Source of the DNA: Aeromonas dhakensis
GTDB lineage: Bacteria; Pseudomonadota; Gammaproteobacteria; Enterobacterales; Aeromonadaceae
Direction of reading: 5' to 3'
Assembly: GCF_000820305.1 (NCBI RefSeq)
Contig: NZ_CDBH01000042.1
Coordinates: 1-43,752 of the forward strand
Length of the DNA stretch: 43,752 nucleotides
How positions within the stretch are numbered: the first letter of the stretch is position 1; each line of letters begins with the position of its first letter. Positions 17,298-25,052 of the stretch are shown here, in pieces. The notes under the pieces were generated by a model. It saw only the letters and a list, made by a program, of their open reading frames with translations, did not search any database and was not told the origin of the DNA. The position numbers and the translations under genes were made by a program.

Positions 17298-18140
17298 TTA
17301 TATCAACCAAGGCAACGTAGCCTTGGCACTATCCGAGATAGCTCCCGCCAGCTCCGGCCTATTTTCCAATAAGTGTTGACTCAGCAGCTCGATCACCAGC
17401 ATTGCACTGATCTTGGAGTGAAATGAACCTGCAGTCAGTGGACCTTCCGGTTTAGCAGCAACCAGCAACTGATCAGCTAGTGTGGCGAGCGGACTGCGAC
17501 TGGTATTACTGAGCACTATGATGTTAGCGCCATGCTCCTTGCCCAGTTGTACCGCATGAAGTAGGTCTTTGGTCGAGCCCGAGCTGGAGACCGCTATCAC
17601 CACATCCCCCGGTTTCAGGCTGGTCGCGTTCATCGCGGCTCGATGCATATCACTGAACTGTTGGGCGGATATACCCATACGCAGTAAACGATAAGCTAGG
17701 TACTCCCCGATAATCGCACTCGCAGCAACACCATAGATCTGGATCTGGCGGGCCTTCTCCAATAGTTCGGCACTTTGTAAGAGTGCCTGCTGGCTGACCA
17801 AGGCGCCGGTATCACGCAATGCAGCCACACTCTCTTCAATCAGAGTGCTGAATGCACTGGTCGCCGATGCCTGAGGTTGGCTGGCTTGTTCCTGCTGGGT
17901 TTCCAGAGCCAGCGCCATTTTGAATTCAGTATAGCCACGACAACCCACACCACGGCAGAGACGAGTCACGCTGGCTTCGCTGGTGCCACTCTCACGGGCA
18001 AGCTCGGTGATGGTCAGGTAGAGCACCCGCTGGGGTTGTTCCAGCACGAATTGTCCCAACCGCTGCAGGGTCTGGCTGTATGTGGCGAGTTGATGGCGAA
18101 GCAGCAAGAGAACACGTGGGGCTTCTACAGGTTGATTCAA
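17298..18140 (-). CDS. RpiR/MurR-family transcriptional regulator
   Basis: This 280-residue repressor-type regulator has an N-terminal helix-turn-helix (about 40-75, ITELARESGTSEASVTRLCR) and a C-terminal SIS domain that senses sugar phosphates (about 125-250, with AVSSSGSTKDLL at the phosphate loop). It is divergent from a PTS-nanE operon, and the 162-bp spacer holds a 15-bp palindrome that suits it as operator. The likely ligand is ManNAc-6-P or GlcNAc-6-P, an inference from context. Confidence 0.9.
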   Translation of the reverse strand: MNQPVEAPRVLLLLRHQLATYSQTLQRLGQFVLEQPQRVLYLTITELARESGTSEASVTRLCRGVGCRGYTEFKMALALETQQEQASQPQASATSAFSTLIEESVAALRDTGALVSQQALLQSAELLEKARQIQIYGVAASAIIGEYLAYRLLRMGISAQQFSDMHRAAMNATSLKPGDVVIAVSSSGSTKDLLHAVQLGKEHGANIIVLSNTSRSPLATLADQLLVAAKPEGPLTAGSFHSKISAMLVIELLSQHLLENRPELAGAISDSAKATLPWLI

Positions 18141-18205
18141 TGGGAACTCCTTCGGAGGGGAGAGGATTCAGACTGCCATGATTTTAACGCGATTCACGCT
18201 ATGAA

Positions 18206-18221
18206 TGTGAGAGCGGTCACG
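18206..18221. promoter_or_regulatory. Candidate CRP-cAMP site
   Basis: TGTGA-GAGCGG-TCACG matches the CRP half-sites TGTGA and TCAC(A), with the correct 6-bp gap. It lies about 90 bp upstream of the PTS gene, a usual position for activation. Confidence 0.6.
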
Positions 18222-18256
18222 GCATGAAAATAATTATCATGACATTTGAATTTGAT

Positions 18257-18271
18257 TGGTAAAAATTACCA
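18257..18271. promoter_or_regulatory. Palindromic operator candidate for the RpiR-type regulator
   Basis: The 15-bp palindrome TGGTAAAAATTACCA (two TGGTAA arms around AAA) lies 31 bp before the PTS start codon. It is placed where a bound repressor would block transcription of the PTS-nanE operon. Confidence 0.55.
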
Positions 18272-18302
18272 TCAGTGTGATTCACTCGTGGAGATTTTTA
18301 TC

Positions 18303-19859
18303 ATGTCACTGTCCGAGAAGACGGGAAGCCGCCCGTTTTTCGAAAAGGCGCAGCGTTTTGGCAAATCATTTATGTTGCCCATCGCCGTCTTGCCTGCTGC
18401 AGGGTTGTTACTGGGGATTGGTGGCTCGCTCTCCAATCCGAACACGCTGGTTGCCTATCCATTCCTTGATGTGCCCTGGTTACAGGGGCTGTTTATGTTG
18501 ATGGCCGATGCCGGTGCCATTGTGTTTGCCAACCTGGCGGTACTGTTTGCCGTGGGGGTTGCAGTGGGGCTGGCCCGCTCTGACAAGGGGACCGCCGGTC
18601 TCTCTGCGTTGCTGGCCTATCTGGTAATGAATGCCAGTATCAGCACCTTGCTCAAGCTCTCCGATACCTTGGCGAGCGGCAATCTGGGGGCAGCAGGTCA
18701 AGGGATGGCGCTCGGGATCCAGACGCTGGAGACCGGCGTATTCGGTGGCGTGGTGGTCGGACTGATGAGCTATTGGCTGCACAGCCGCTACAACAAGGTG
18801 CAACTGCCGCAGTTTTTGGGCTTTTTTGGCGGTTCCCGTTTTGTGCCTATCGTCTGTTCACTCGCGGCCATCGTGCTGGGGTGTGTCATGTATGTCGTCT
18901 GGCCCCATTTCCAGAAGCTGATCTTCGGGATGGGTGGGCTGGTCGATGCCACCGGTTATCTTGGTACCTTCATCTATGGCTTTGTGCTGCGGATGCTCGG
19001 TCCATTTGGTCTGCACCATATCTTCTATCTCCCGTTCTGGACCACCGCACTGGGTGGCAGCGAGCTGATCAACGGTCATCTGGTGGAAGGAACTCAGCGC
19101 ATCTTCTTCGCGCAGTTGGCTGATCCCAATACGGTGCAGTTCTATGAGGGCACGGCCCGCTTCATGTCCGGCCGTTTTATCACCATGATGTTTGGCTTGC
19201 TGGGCGCATGTCTGGCGATTTATCACTGCGCTCGGCCCGAGAACAAAAAGCGGGTGGCAGGCCTGCTCATCTCGGCTGCCCTGACTTCATTCCTGACCGG
19301 GATCACCGAACCTATCGAGTTTTCATTCCTGTTTATTGCACCGCCGCTCTATGTGTTGCACGCCTTCTTCGACGGTCTGGCATTCATGCTGGCGCACATG
19401 CTCAACATCACTATCGGGCAAACTTTCTCCGGTGGCTTTATTGATTTCATGCTGTTTGGTGTGTTGCAAGGCCAAGCTAAAACCAACTGGATGCTGGTTC
19501 CGTTGGTGGGCATTCCCTGGTTCTGCCTCTACTACCTTTCATTCCGTTTCATGATCCCGCGCTTCAAGTTCAAAACACCGGGACGCGAAGATCAGCAGGA
19601 AGAGACAACGGAAGCTGTCGGCGCCGATCGTGCCAAAGCCATCATCATCGGGCTTGGCGGCGCGACCAACATCAAGGATGTGGATTGTTGCGCGACCCGG
19701 CTGCGCGTCTCCGTACATAACGGGGAGAGCGTCAGTGAAGGGTTGTTAAAGCAGACTGGAGCACTTGCAGTGATCACCAAGGGCAATGGCATTCAGGTTA
19801 TCTATGGCCCGCATGTCACCATTATCAAGAACGAGATCGAGGAGTTATTGGGAGCATGA
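18303..19859 (+). CDS. PTS EIIBC permease, glucose family, probably for ManNAc or a related amino sugar
   Basis: This 518-residue inner-membrane protein carries an EIIC domain with about ten transmembrane segments (roughly 20-420) and then an EIIB domain. In EIIB the motif [13 protein letters not shown] holds the phospho-acceptor Cys463. The pattern [19 protein letters not shown] and [11 protein letters not shown] are glucose/GlcNAc-family EIIC hallmarks. There is no EIIA domain, so it must borrow EIIA-Glc (Crr) or another EIIA. The start at 18303 follows a GTGGAG site. Overlap with nanE points to ManNAc uptake yielding ManNAc-6-P; GlcNAc or glucose remain possible. Confidence 0.88.
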   Translation: MSLSEKTGSRPFFEKAQRFGKSFMLPIAVLPAAGLLLGIGGSLSNPNTLVAYPFLDVPWLQGLFMLMADAGAIVFANLAVLFAVGVAVGLARSDKGTAGLSALLAYLVMNASISTLLKLSDTLASGNLGAAGQGMALGIQTLETGVFGGVVVGLMSYWLHSRYNKVQLPQFLGFFGGSRFVPIVCSLAAIVLGCVMYVVWPHFQKLIFGMGGLVDATGYLGTFIYGFVLRMLGPFGLHHIFYLPFWTTALGGSELINGHLVEGTQRIFFAQLADPNTVQFYEGTARFMSGRFITMMFGLLGACLAIYHCARPENKKRVAGLLISAALTSFLTGITEPIEFSFLFIAPPLYVLHAFFDGLAFMLAHMLNITIGQTFSGGFIDFMLFGVLQGQAKTNWMLVPLVGIPWFCLYYLSFRFMIPRFKFKTPGREDQQEETTEAVGADRAKAIIIGLGGATNIKDVDCCATRLRVSVHNGESVSEGLLKQTGALAVITKGNGIQVIYGPHVTIIKNEIEELLGA

Positions 19860-20554
19860 GTTGTACAATGCTAAACCAGATCAAAGGCAAGTTAATCGTT
19901 TCCTGTCAGGCGCTGGAAGATGAACCGCTTCACAGTGACTTCATCATGGGCAAGATGGCACTGGCAGCAGCCCGTGGTGGTGCCAGTGCTATCCGTGCAA
20001 ACAGCGTGGTGGATATCAAAGCCATCAAGCAGGAGGTCTCTTTGTTAGTCATTGGGATCCTCAAACGGGATTATCCAGGCTCTGATGTCTATATCACCGC
20101 AACGATGCAGGAAGTAGATGAGTTAATGGCTGCAGTACCCGAGATCATTGCGATTGATGCCACATTCCATCAACGTCCCGATGGACTGACATTGGGTCAG
20201 ATGGTGGGGGCAATTCGCGCCCGCTATCCACAGTTACTGCTGATGGCCGACATCGCAACCGTGGAAGAGGCACAGCATGCAGAGGTACTGGGCTTTGACT
20301 GTATCGGCACGACGCTTCATGGTTACACAGCCGAGACTCGGGGCCACAAGCTTTATGACAATGATTTTGCCTTTCTGCGCTCTGTGCTTGAGGCGGTCAA
20401 TAAGCCTGTGATTGCGGAAGGGAACGTCAATACCCCACAAATGGCAGCCCGTTGCTTGCAGTTAGGGGCTCATGCCGTCGTTGTTGGCGGCGCAATTACT
20501 CGTCCACAGCAGATAACCGAACGTTTTATCGAAGCGATGGGATTATCATCGTGA
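19856..20554 (+). CDS. nanE: N-acetylmannosamine-6-phosphate 2-epimerase
   Basis: This 232-residue TIM-barrel enzyme converts ManNAc-6-P to GlcNAc-6-P, feeding NagA/NagB. The segments [17 protein letters not shown] and [16 protein letters not shown] are NanE signatures. Likely catalytic residues are the Lys after VVDIKAIK and the Glu of [10 protein letters not shown]. The ATG overlaps the stop of the PTS gene (ATGA), so the two are translationally coupled. No nanA or nanK is present, consistent with a pathway that enters through PTS-made ManNAc-6-P rather than sialic acid. Confidence 0.95.
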   Translation: MSCTMLNQIKGKLIVSCQALEDEPLHSDFIMGKMALAAARGGASAIRANSVVDIKAIKQEVSLLVIGILKRDYPGSDVYITATMQEVDELMAAVPEIIAIDATFHQRPDGLTLGQMVGAIRARYPQLLLMADIATVEEAQHAEVLGFDCIGTTLHGYTAETRGHKLYDNDFAFLRSVLEAVNKPVIAEGNVNTPQMAARCLQLGAHAVVVGGAITRPQQITERFIEAMGLSS

Positions 20555-20565
20555 TGTGAGCAAAT

Positions 20566-20595
20566 GCAAGAGAGGGCCATCAGGCCCTCTCTTGC
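20566..20595 (+). terminator. Terminator of the PTS-nanE operon
   Basis: A perfect 13-bp stem GCAAGAGAGGGCC/GGCCCTCTCTTGC has an ATCA loop. The downstream T content is modest (TATCTATTTTG). Confidence 0.88.
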
Positions 20596-20598
20596 TAT

Positions 20599-20768
20599 CT
20601 ATTTTGTTGGTCCGTGCAAACAGCACTGCTTGTACTTCTTGCCGCTGCCACGGGGCACGGCTCGTTGCGGCCAATCTTGATGGGTACAACCACCGGTGGA
20701 GGTCGTGCCGGGCGTTCGCTACGTTGTGCCAGAAAGTGGGCATGCAGGATGTTTTTGGCGTTACCTTT
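20599..20768 (-). pseudogene. SEC-C motif (YecA/UPF0149-like) gene remnant, frameshifted
   Basis: One minus-strand frame reads ...VVVPIKIGRNEPCP and a second reads GSGKKYKQCCLHGPTK then stop. Together they form the C-terminal zinc-binding SEC-C motif (CPCGSGKKYKQCC). The join lacks one base: the DNA has CCCGTGGCAGC where CCCTGCGGCAGC is expected. The frame upstream runs into a stop at 20769-20771, where the restriction-modification cassette begins. The remaining N-terminal part of the gene is not found. This looks like a chromosomal gene cut by insertion of the cassette and then decayed. Confidence 0.6.
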
Positions 20769-20781
20769 TCACTAGCGAGTA

Positions 20782-22419
20782 TCAAGGCAGTAGCGGTAAT
20801 CCTAACTCCTTGAGAAATTCGTTATGCCGCTGCGTAGCCTGTCTAACCTGTTGGTCCAGTGCTACAAGATCTGCATGCACAGCTGTCAGATTGATCTCCT
20901 CTTCTGGCTGGGCTGTGCTCACATAGCGTGAGATATTCAGGTTGAAATCGTTCTTCTCGATTTCGTCCATACTCACACATCGTGCATAGCGGGGTTCTTC
21001 CTTGCGGTGCTGGTAGGTGTTGATGATCTTACTGATATGCTCTTCCGTAAGTTGGTTCTGTCGCTTGCCCTTTTCGAAGTCTTCGGCTGCATTGATAAAG
21101 AGCACATCGTCTGGCTTCTTGCATTTTTTCAGCACTAATATGCAAACTGGAATGCCGGTCGAATAGAACAAATTCGCCGGTAGTCCAATTACGGTATCGA
21201 TATGACCATCCTGTATCAGTTTACGACGAATACGCTCTTCAGCCCCACCACGAAACAGTACGCCGTGTGGTAGGATTATGGCCATCACACCGTCATCTTT
21301 CAGATAGTGCAAACCATGCAGTAGGAAGGCAAAGTCCGCCGCGCTTTTTGGGGCCACTCCATGGTTTTTGAAGCGCATGTCTTGGCTGGCGGTATCATTA
21401 GGGTCCCAGCGATAACTAAATGGTGGGTTAGCGACCACGGCGTCAAACTGTGGCTTCTTCGCTGGGTTGGTTTCGCGCAAGTAGTCCCAGGCATTGGTCA
21501 GGGTATCGCCGTGATAAATCTCGAATTCGGAGTCTTTTACCCCGTGCAGCAGCATGTTCATGCGCGCAAGGTTATAAGTGGTGACGTTGTACTCCTGACC
21601 ATAGATCTTGCCGATACTGCCGCCGGACTCCAGCATACGATGGCGGATGTTGAGCAGCAACGAGCCCGAACCGCAGGTAAAATCGAGCACGTTTTCCAAC
21701 TTCTTGCGGGGGCCTTCCTTCGGCTCTTGGCTATCGAGTGTCACGATGGCTGATAAAATGTTCGAGACTTGTTGCGGTGTATAGAACTCGCCTGCTTTCT
21801 TGCCCGAGCCGGCGGCAAACTGCCCGATCAGATACTCATAAGCATCACCCAAGGTATCGGTCGCAGTAGAGAACAGCGACATACCTTTTGCCAGCTCAGC
21901 GATGATTGCGCATAGCTTGGCATTACGCTCCCCGTAGCTGCGTCCCAACTTATCAGAGGCCAAATTGATCTCCGAAAACAGCCCCTGAAAGCTGCTTTGG
22001 AACGACTTTTCCTCGATGTATTTAAAACCCTTCTGCAGAGTGTCGAGCAACAAGCCATGCTCGCTCTTCGCCAGGCGGACAATGTTGCCCCACAGGTAAT
22101 CGGGTTCGATAACGTAATGCACTTTGCGTCGCATCTGCTGCTCGAACTCATCCACGTCAGCCTTATTTTCGTCATACCAGCGGGCAAGTGGTGGGCGAGC
22201 AGGGATCTTAAGTTCTTCCAGTTCCTCATCCGGCTCACACTGCGGATAATCAGCCCCCAGCTCCTTCTTAGCCGCTTGTTCATAGTTATCCGAGAGGTAG
22301 CGCAGGAACAAGAAAGAGAGCATGTAGTCTCGGAAATCGTCCGCGTTCATCGCGCCGCGCAGTTGGTCGGCAATGGCCCAAAGGGTCTTGCCTAGTTGCT
22401 TCTGATCGTGTTCGGTCAT
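20782..22419 (-). CDS. hsdM: Type I restriction-modification methyltransferase subunit HsdM
   Basis: This 545-residue N6-adenine methyltransferase subunit modifies the target with SAM as part of an M2S trimer, and joins HsdR for cleavage. An N-terminal helical domain (about 5-170) precedes the catalytic core, with SAM motif FTCGSG at 247-252 and catalytic NPPF at 331-334. It is the last gene of the cassette, separated from hsdS by prrC and a broken small gene, although M and S are usually adjacent. Its ATG lies 2 bp behind the stop of that small frame. Confidence 0.96.
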   Translation of the reverse strand: MTEHDQKQLGKTLWAIADQLRGAMNADDFRDYMLSFLFLRYLSDNYEQAAKKELGADYPQCEPDEELEELKIPARPPLARWYDENKADVDEFEQQMRRKVHYVIEPDYLWGNIVRLAKSEHGLLLDTLQKGFKYIEEKSFQSSFQGLFSEINLASDKLGRSYGERNAKLCAIIAELAKGMSLFSTATDTLGDAYEYLIGQFAAGSGKKAGEFYTPQQVSNILSAIVTLDSQEPKEGPRKKLENVLDFTCGSGSLLLNIRHRMLESGGSIGKIYGQEYNVTTYNLARMNMLLHGVKDSEFEIYHGDTLTNAWDYLRETNPAKKPQFDAVVANPPFSYRWDPNDTASQDMRFKNHGVAPKSAADFAFLLHGLHYLKDDGVMAIILPHGVLFRGGAEERIRRKLIQDGHIDTVIGLPANLFYSTGIPVCILVLKKCKKPDDVLFINAAEDFEKGKRQNQLTEEHISKIINTYQHRKEEPRYARCVSMDEIEKNDFNLNISRYVSTAQPEEEINLTAVHADLVALDQQVRQATQRHNEFLKELGLPLLP

Positions 22420-22421
22420 GG

Positions 22422-22644
22422 TTATAGCTGCTTCTTAAAGGTGGTTTCCAGCGTCTTCTGCTTGGTCTTGTCCTGCGTATCCGCCTGACGAGTCTCTTGC
22501 TCTTTGCTACGCTGGTCATAATCGAGGTAGCAAGCCGTGGTGGCTCGTTCCATCAGTGTGTGGCTAACCTTGCACGCATGGATAAGCAATGGAAAGCCGT
22601 TGGTGCAGCTGGATCTGCTTCACAGTCTTTTGCCTGACGTTCAT
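22422..22644 (-). pseudogene. Small gene between prrC and hsdM, split by a frameshift
   Basis: An ATG at 22644 overlaps the prrC stop (ATGA) and opens a 26-codon frame (MNVRQKTVKQIQLHQ...) that stops at 22564. A second frame, one base out of register, carries on through KVSHTLMERATT and ACYLDYDQRSKEQE to a Lys-rich end and stops at 22422, 2 bp before the hsdM start. The fit of both ends to the neighbours suggests one ancestral gene of about 73 codons broken by a one-base change. No family is recognised; a resemblance of TTACYLDYDQR to the catalytic-Tyr end of tyrosine recombinases is weak. Confidence 0.45.
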
Positions 22645-23780
22645 GTAGCGCCCCCAAAAAGTACCGGACTGAAGGGGTGGGTGGTGATGAATTGGCGCAA
22701 TGCTCTACCGAGATAATCTTTATTCTCCGGCAGCATTGCCCTTGGCTCATATAGCGAATAGTCGCCGTGGCTCATCAGATCGATCACCCGCTTGTAGCCC
22801 GAGTGGTTCGGGTCATCGGCCTCGGGCTTGATGCACTCTTCCCATTTGGCGTAGCCGAAGAAGCAAGCCGTCTGCTCCATCACCCTGCGCAACATATTGA
22901 AGTGATGGGTATAGAGTGCACCAGACTGCATGGCCTGATGCAATTCAACGAGCGACGATAGGTGATAGAGAAAGGGAGTACTATCGGTTTCCTGGATTGT
23001 AAAACCTCGTCCGCTACCCTCTTTTGTCAAAAAGTACTTCCTCGACTTGTTGATTTCGTTGCACAGAACGTTGAAGAACAACACATGGTGAGTCGACACA
23101 ACTACTCGCAGGTCTCGCTGTGGCTCTTTTAGCATCTGGGCAAGATGGTGTGCGACCATCACTATGTTGCCCTCGTCCAGTGACGACATCGGATCGTCAA
23201 TGTAGATATAACGAACCCACTTGTATGCCTCAGCTTGATCAAGCACCAGTTGAACAATGGCCAAGAAGAAGCACCAAATAAAGATGCTCTCTTCGCCTCG
23301 AGATACCTTGATCGCAATAGGGTCACCGTTTTTGTCTCGTTCGCGGAAGAACAATACCGCCGGCGGTAACTTAATTTCGGTATTGTCGGTGCGATCCTGC
23401 TTGCGGCGGTCGTAGTCGATGTAGAAGCTGAAATCAGAATAGCGTTCCAAGAACTTGCTAATCTTTACTTCCATTTCAAGGTCACGAAGCCCATTGAAAA
23501 ACTTCGAGTCAGTATTGAGCTCAAGTACCCGCTCTTGATCGTTCTCCAAGTCATTGTCCCAAATGAATAGGTCTTCCGTATACGCGTTGAAGTACAACGT
23601 ATCGCGCTTCGCGACTTCACCGTTCTCATCGACAACCTTGCCCAGATCTTTAAATGCGGAGGAAAGACGAGTCTTGCCCGTTCCGTTATAGGCATAGAGT
23701 AAAATCGGTTTTTTCACTTTCAGCTCATTACGGAGATGCTCCGCCAACCAAATCAAATTGAAGTAGCTCACATTAGCCAT
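22641..23780 (-). CDS. prrC: PrrC-type anticodon nuclease
   Basis: This 379-residue protein resembles E. coli PrrC (396), the latent nuclease that cuts tRNA-Lys in its anticodon loop when a phage inhibits the partnered type I restriction enzyme. The ABC-like NTPase half has Walker A YNGTGKT (31-37), signature SRGEES (160-165), Walker B YIYIDDP (191-197) and switch His231. The PrrC-specific LYFNAYTEDLFIWDNDL is at 62-78. The nuclease triad Arg320-Glu324-His356 of E. coli PrrC aligns with Arg298, Glu302 and His338. The start follows GAGGAG, 3 bp after the hsdS stop, so it is cotranscribed with the restriction genes. The family assignment is from memory of the PrrC sequence. Confidence 0.88.
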   Translation of the reverse strand: MANVSYFNLIWLAEHLRNELKVKKPILLYAYNGTGKTRLSSAFKDLGKVVDENGEVAKRDTLYFNAYTEDLFIWDNDLENDQERVLELNTDSKFFNGLRDLEMEVKISKFLERYSDFSFYIDYDRRKQDRTDNTEIKLPPAVLFFRERDKNGDPIAIKVSRGEESIFIWCFFLAIVQLVLDQAEAYKWVRYIYIDDPMSSLDEGNIVMVAHHLAQMLKEPQRDLRVVVSTHHVLFFNVLCNEINKSRKYFLTKEGSGRGFTIQETDSTPFLYHLSSLVELHQAMQSGALYTHHFNMLRRVMEQTACFFGYAKWEECIKPEADDPNHSGYKRVIDLMSHGDYSLYEPRAMLPENKDYLGRALRQFITTHPFSPVLFGGAT

Positions 23781-23783
23781 GAA

Positions 23784-25046
23784 TTACTTCTCCTCCAGTG
23801 ACGGGAAAAGTTGTTGCATTAAACCGTTTTTGTGGGACTTAAATGCTGCGAGTTTGTCTATCTCGGTAGCAATCTGTGCATCTAGAGAAGAAAAAAAATC
23901 AGCGATCCGTTGCTGCTCGGTGGGAGTCGGAACAGCTAGCTTAAGGGCATTCAAAACATCAGTATTCAACTTTCCAGTACCGTGGCCCGCAATATCGACC
24001 ATTTTTAACAAGCGTTGCTTATTTCCAAGTAGCAGATGCGCCACAAACAGGCTGTATGTATCACCTTTTGGTATCAACGCCTTTACGTCTTGATTGAAAC
24101 TCATCTCACGGCGCAATACGCAGATGGGCACGTCTTTAAGTAATGTCATGCCTCTCGTCAGCATGAGCACCGTGCCGCCCGGAACCAACGTGGCACCATT
24201 GTTGACTGCTGTGACAGATATGTGATCCTCCGAATCGTCCAAGAAGAGTCGCTTCATGTCTTTTGCGGATACCCAAGGAATCGAGCCATTCCAGAACTCA
24301 GGGTTAGCCTTCGATGGGGTGCCACCTGACTTGAGGCGTACCAGACCATCCAAAGTCGTCGGCTCCCACTCCGGCGCATTGCGGAACTCGGGGAAGCGGA
24401 GGCGGGGAAGGGTTTCGCCTGGGCGGGGGAAGAGCAGTTGCATCAGGCCCCGCGTATAGGTCTTCAGTGCCTCAACTTTCCGCCCCTGTATAGCAATAAG
24501 TTCGTCTAGTGAACTTAGGCAGTCGGCGATCTTTTTTTGCTCGGCCGGCTCACTCGGAAGCGGCAAGCACCCTGACAGGAATACTGTGTTTGTGATCTGA
24601 ATCGTGTTCTTTGCACCTTTCTGGCACAGAGGTGAAAGAAATGCAGCTGAACGATTGGGAGATTCAAAATATGCCTCAATCATCAAGCCCGCATGCGGAT
24701 TGACAGGAGTGAATACCCCGTAAAGTGGGGATAGTGCAACTTCACCGTCAAATTTACACTGCTTCACAATGCCAAATGGAAATGCCTTCAACGGACTTTT
24801 CGTATAGACCAGATCGAAGCGACGACCCAAGTTGTAATGAGCTGTATCGCTGGCGGCGAAACTCCTTCCTAGGTGTTCAACTTGATTAACGATTCCACTT
24901 TCCATCGAAACAGAGAAAACATCCCGCGCGTTAGTATTCTTTAGCTTGTGCTCCGTCAGCGTTTTAGATAGAGGGTCAATTGACCACGGTTCGTCAAAGC
25001 CCGGAAACCGCAGCTTCGGCACCACTGTTTTCTTACTATCTTTCAC
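23784..25046 (-). CDS. hsdS: Type I restriction-modification specificity subunit HsdS
   Basis: This 420-residue protein sets the bipartite DNA target of the complex. It has two target-recognition domains (about 10-150 and 220-355), each followed by a conserved helical spacer: AEQKKIADCLSSLDELIAIQGRKVEALKTYTRGLMQ and its repeat TEQQRIADFFSSLDAQIATEIDKLAAFKSHKNGLMQ, quoted here as the two helix regions near 168-205 and 372-412. The start is a GTG at 25046, 6 bp after the hsdR stop. The recognition sequence cannot be predicted from this. Confidence 0.95.
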   Translation of the reverse strand: MKDSKKTVVPKLRFPGFDEPWSIDPLSKTLTEHKLKNTNARDVFSVSMESGIVNQVEHLGRSFAASDTAHYNLGRRFDLVYTKSPLKAFPFGIVKQCKFDGEVALSPLYGVFTPVNPHAGLMIEAYFESPNRSAAFLSPLCQKGAKNTIQITNTVFLSGCLPLPSEPAEQKKIADCLSSLDELIAIQGRKVEALKTYTRGLMQLLFPRPGETLPRLRFPEFRNAPEWEPTTLDGLVRLKSGGTPSKANPEFWNGSIPWVSAKDMKRLFLDDSEDHISVTAVNNGATLVPGGTVLMLTRGMTLLKDVPICVLRREMSFNQDVKALIPKGDTYSLFVAHLLLGNKQRLLKMVDIAGHGTGKLNTDVLNALKLAVPTPTEQQRIADFFSSLDAQIATEIDKLAAFKSHKNGLMQQLFPSLEEK

Positions 25047-25052
25047 TATCGT

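Noticed and set aside
22422..22553. C-terminus of a tyrosine recombinase
   Set aside because: The TTACYLDYDQR stretch only loosely resembles the catalytic Tyr box, and no Arg/His catalytic residues or longer match are present.
22641..23780. RloC-type nuclease rather than PrrC
   Set aside because: RloC is about twice as long, with a zinc hook and coiled coil; this protein is PrrC-sized and lies in a restriction operon.
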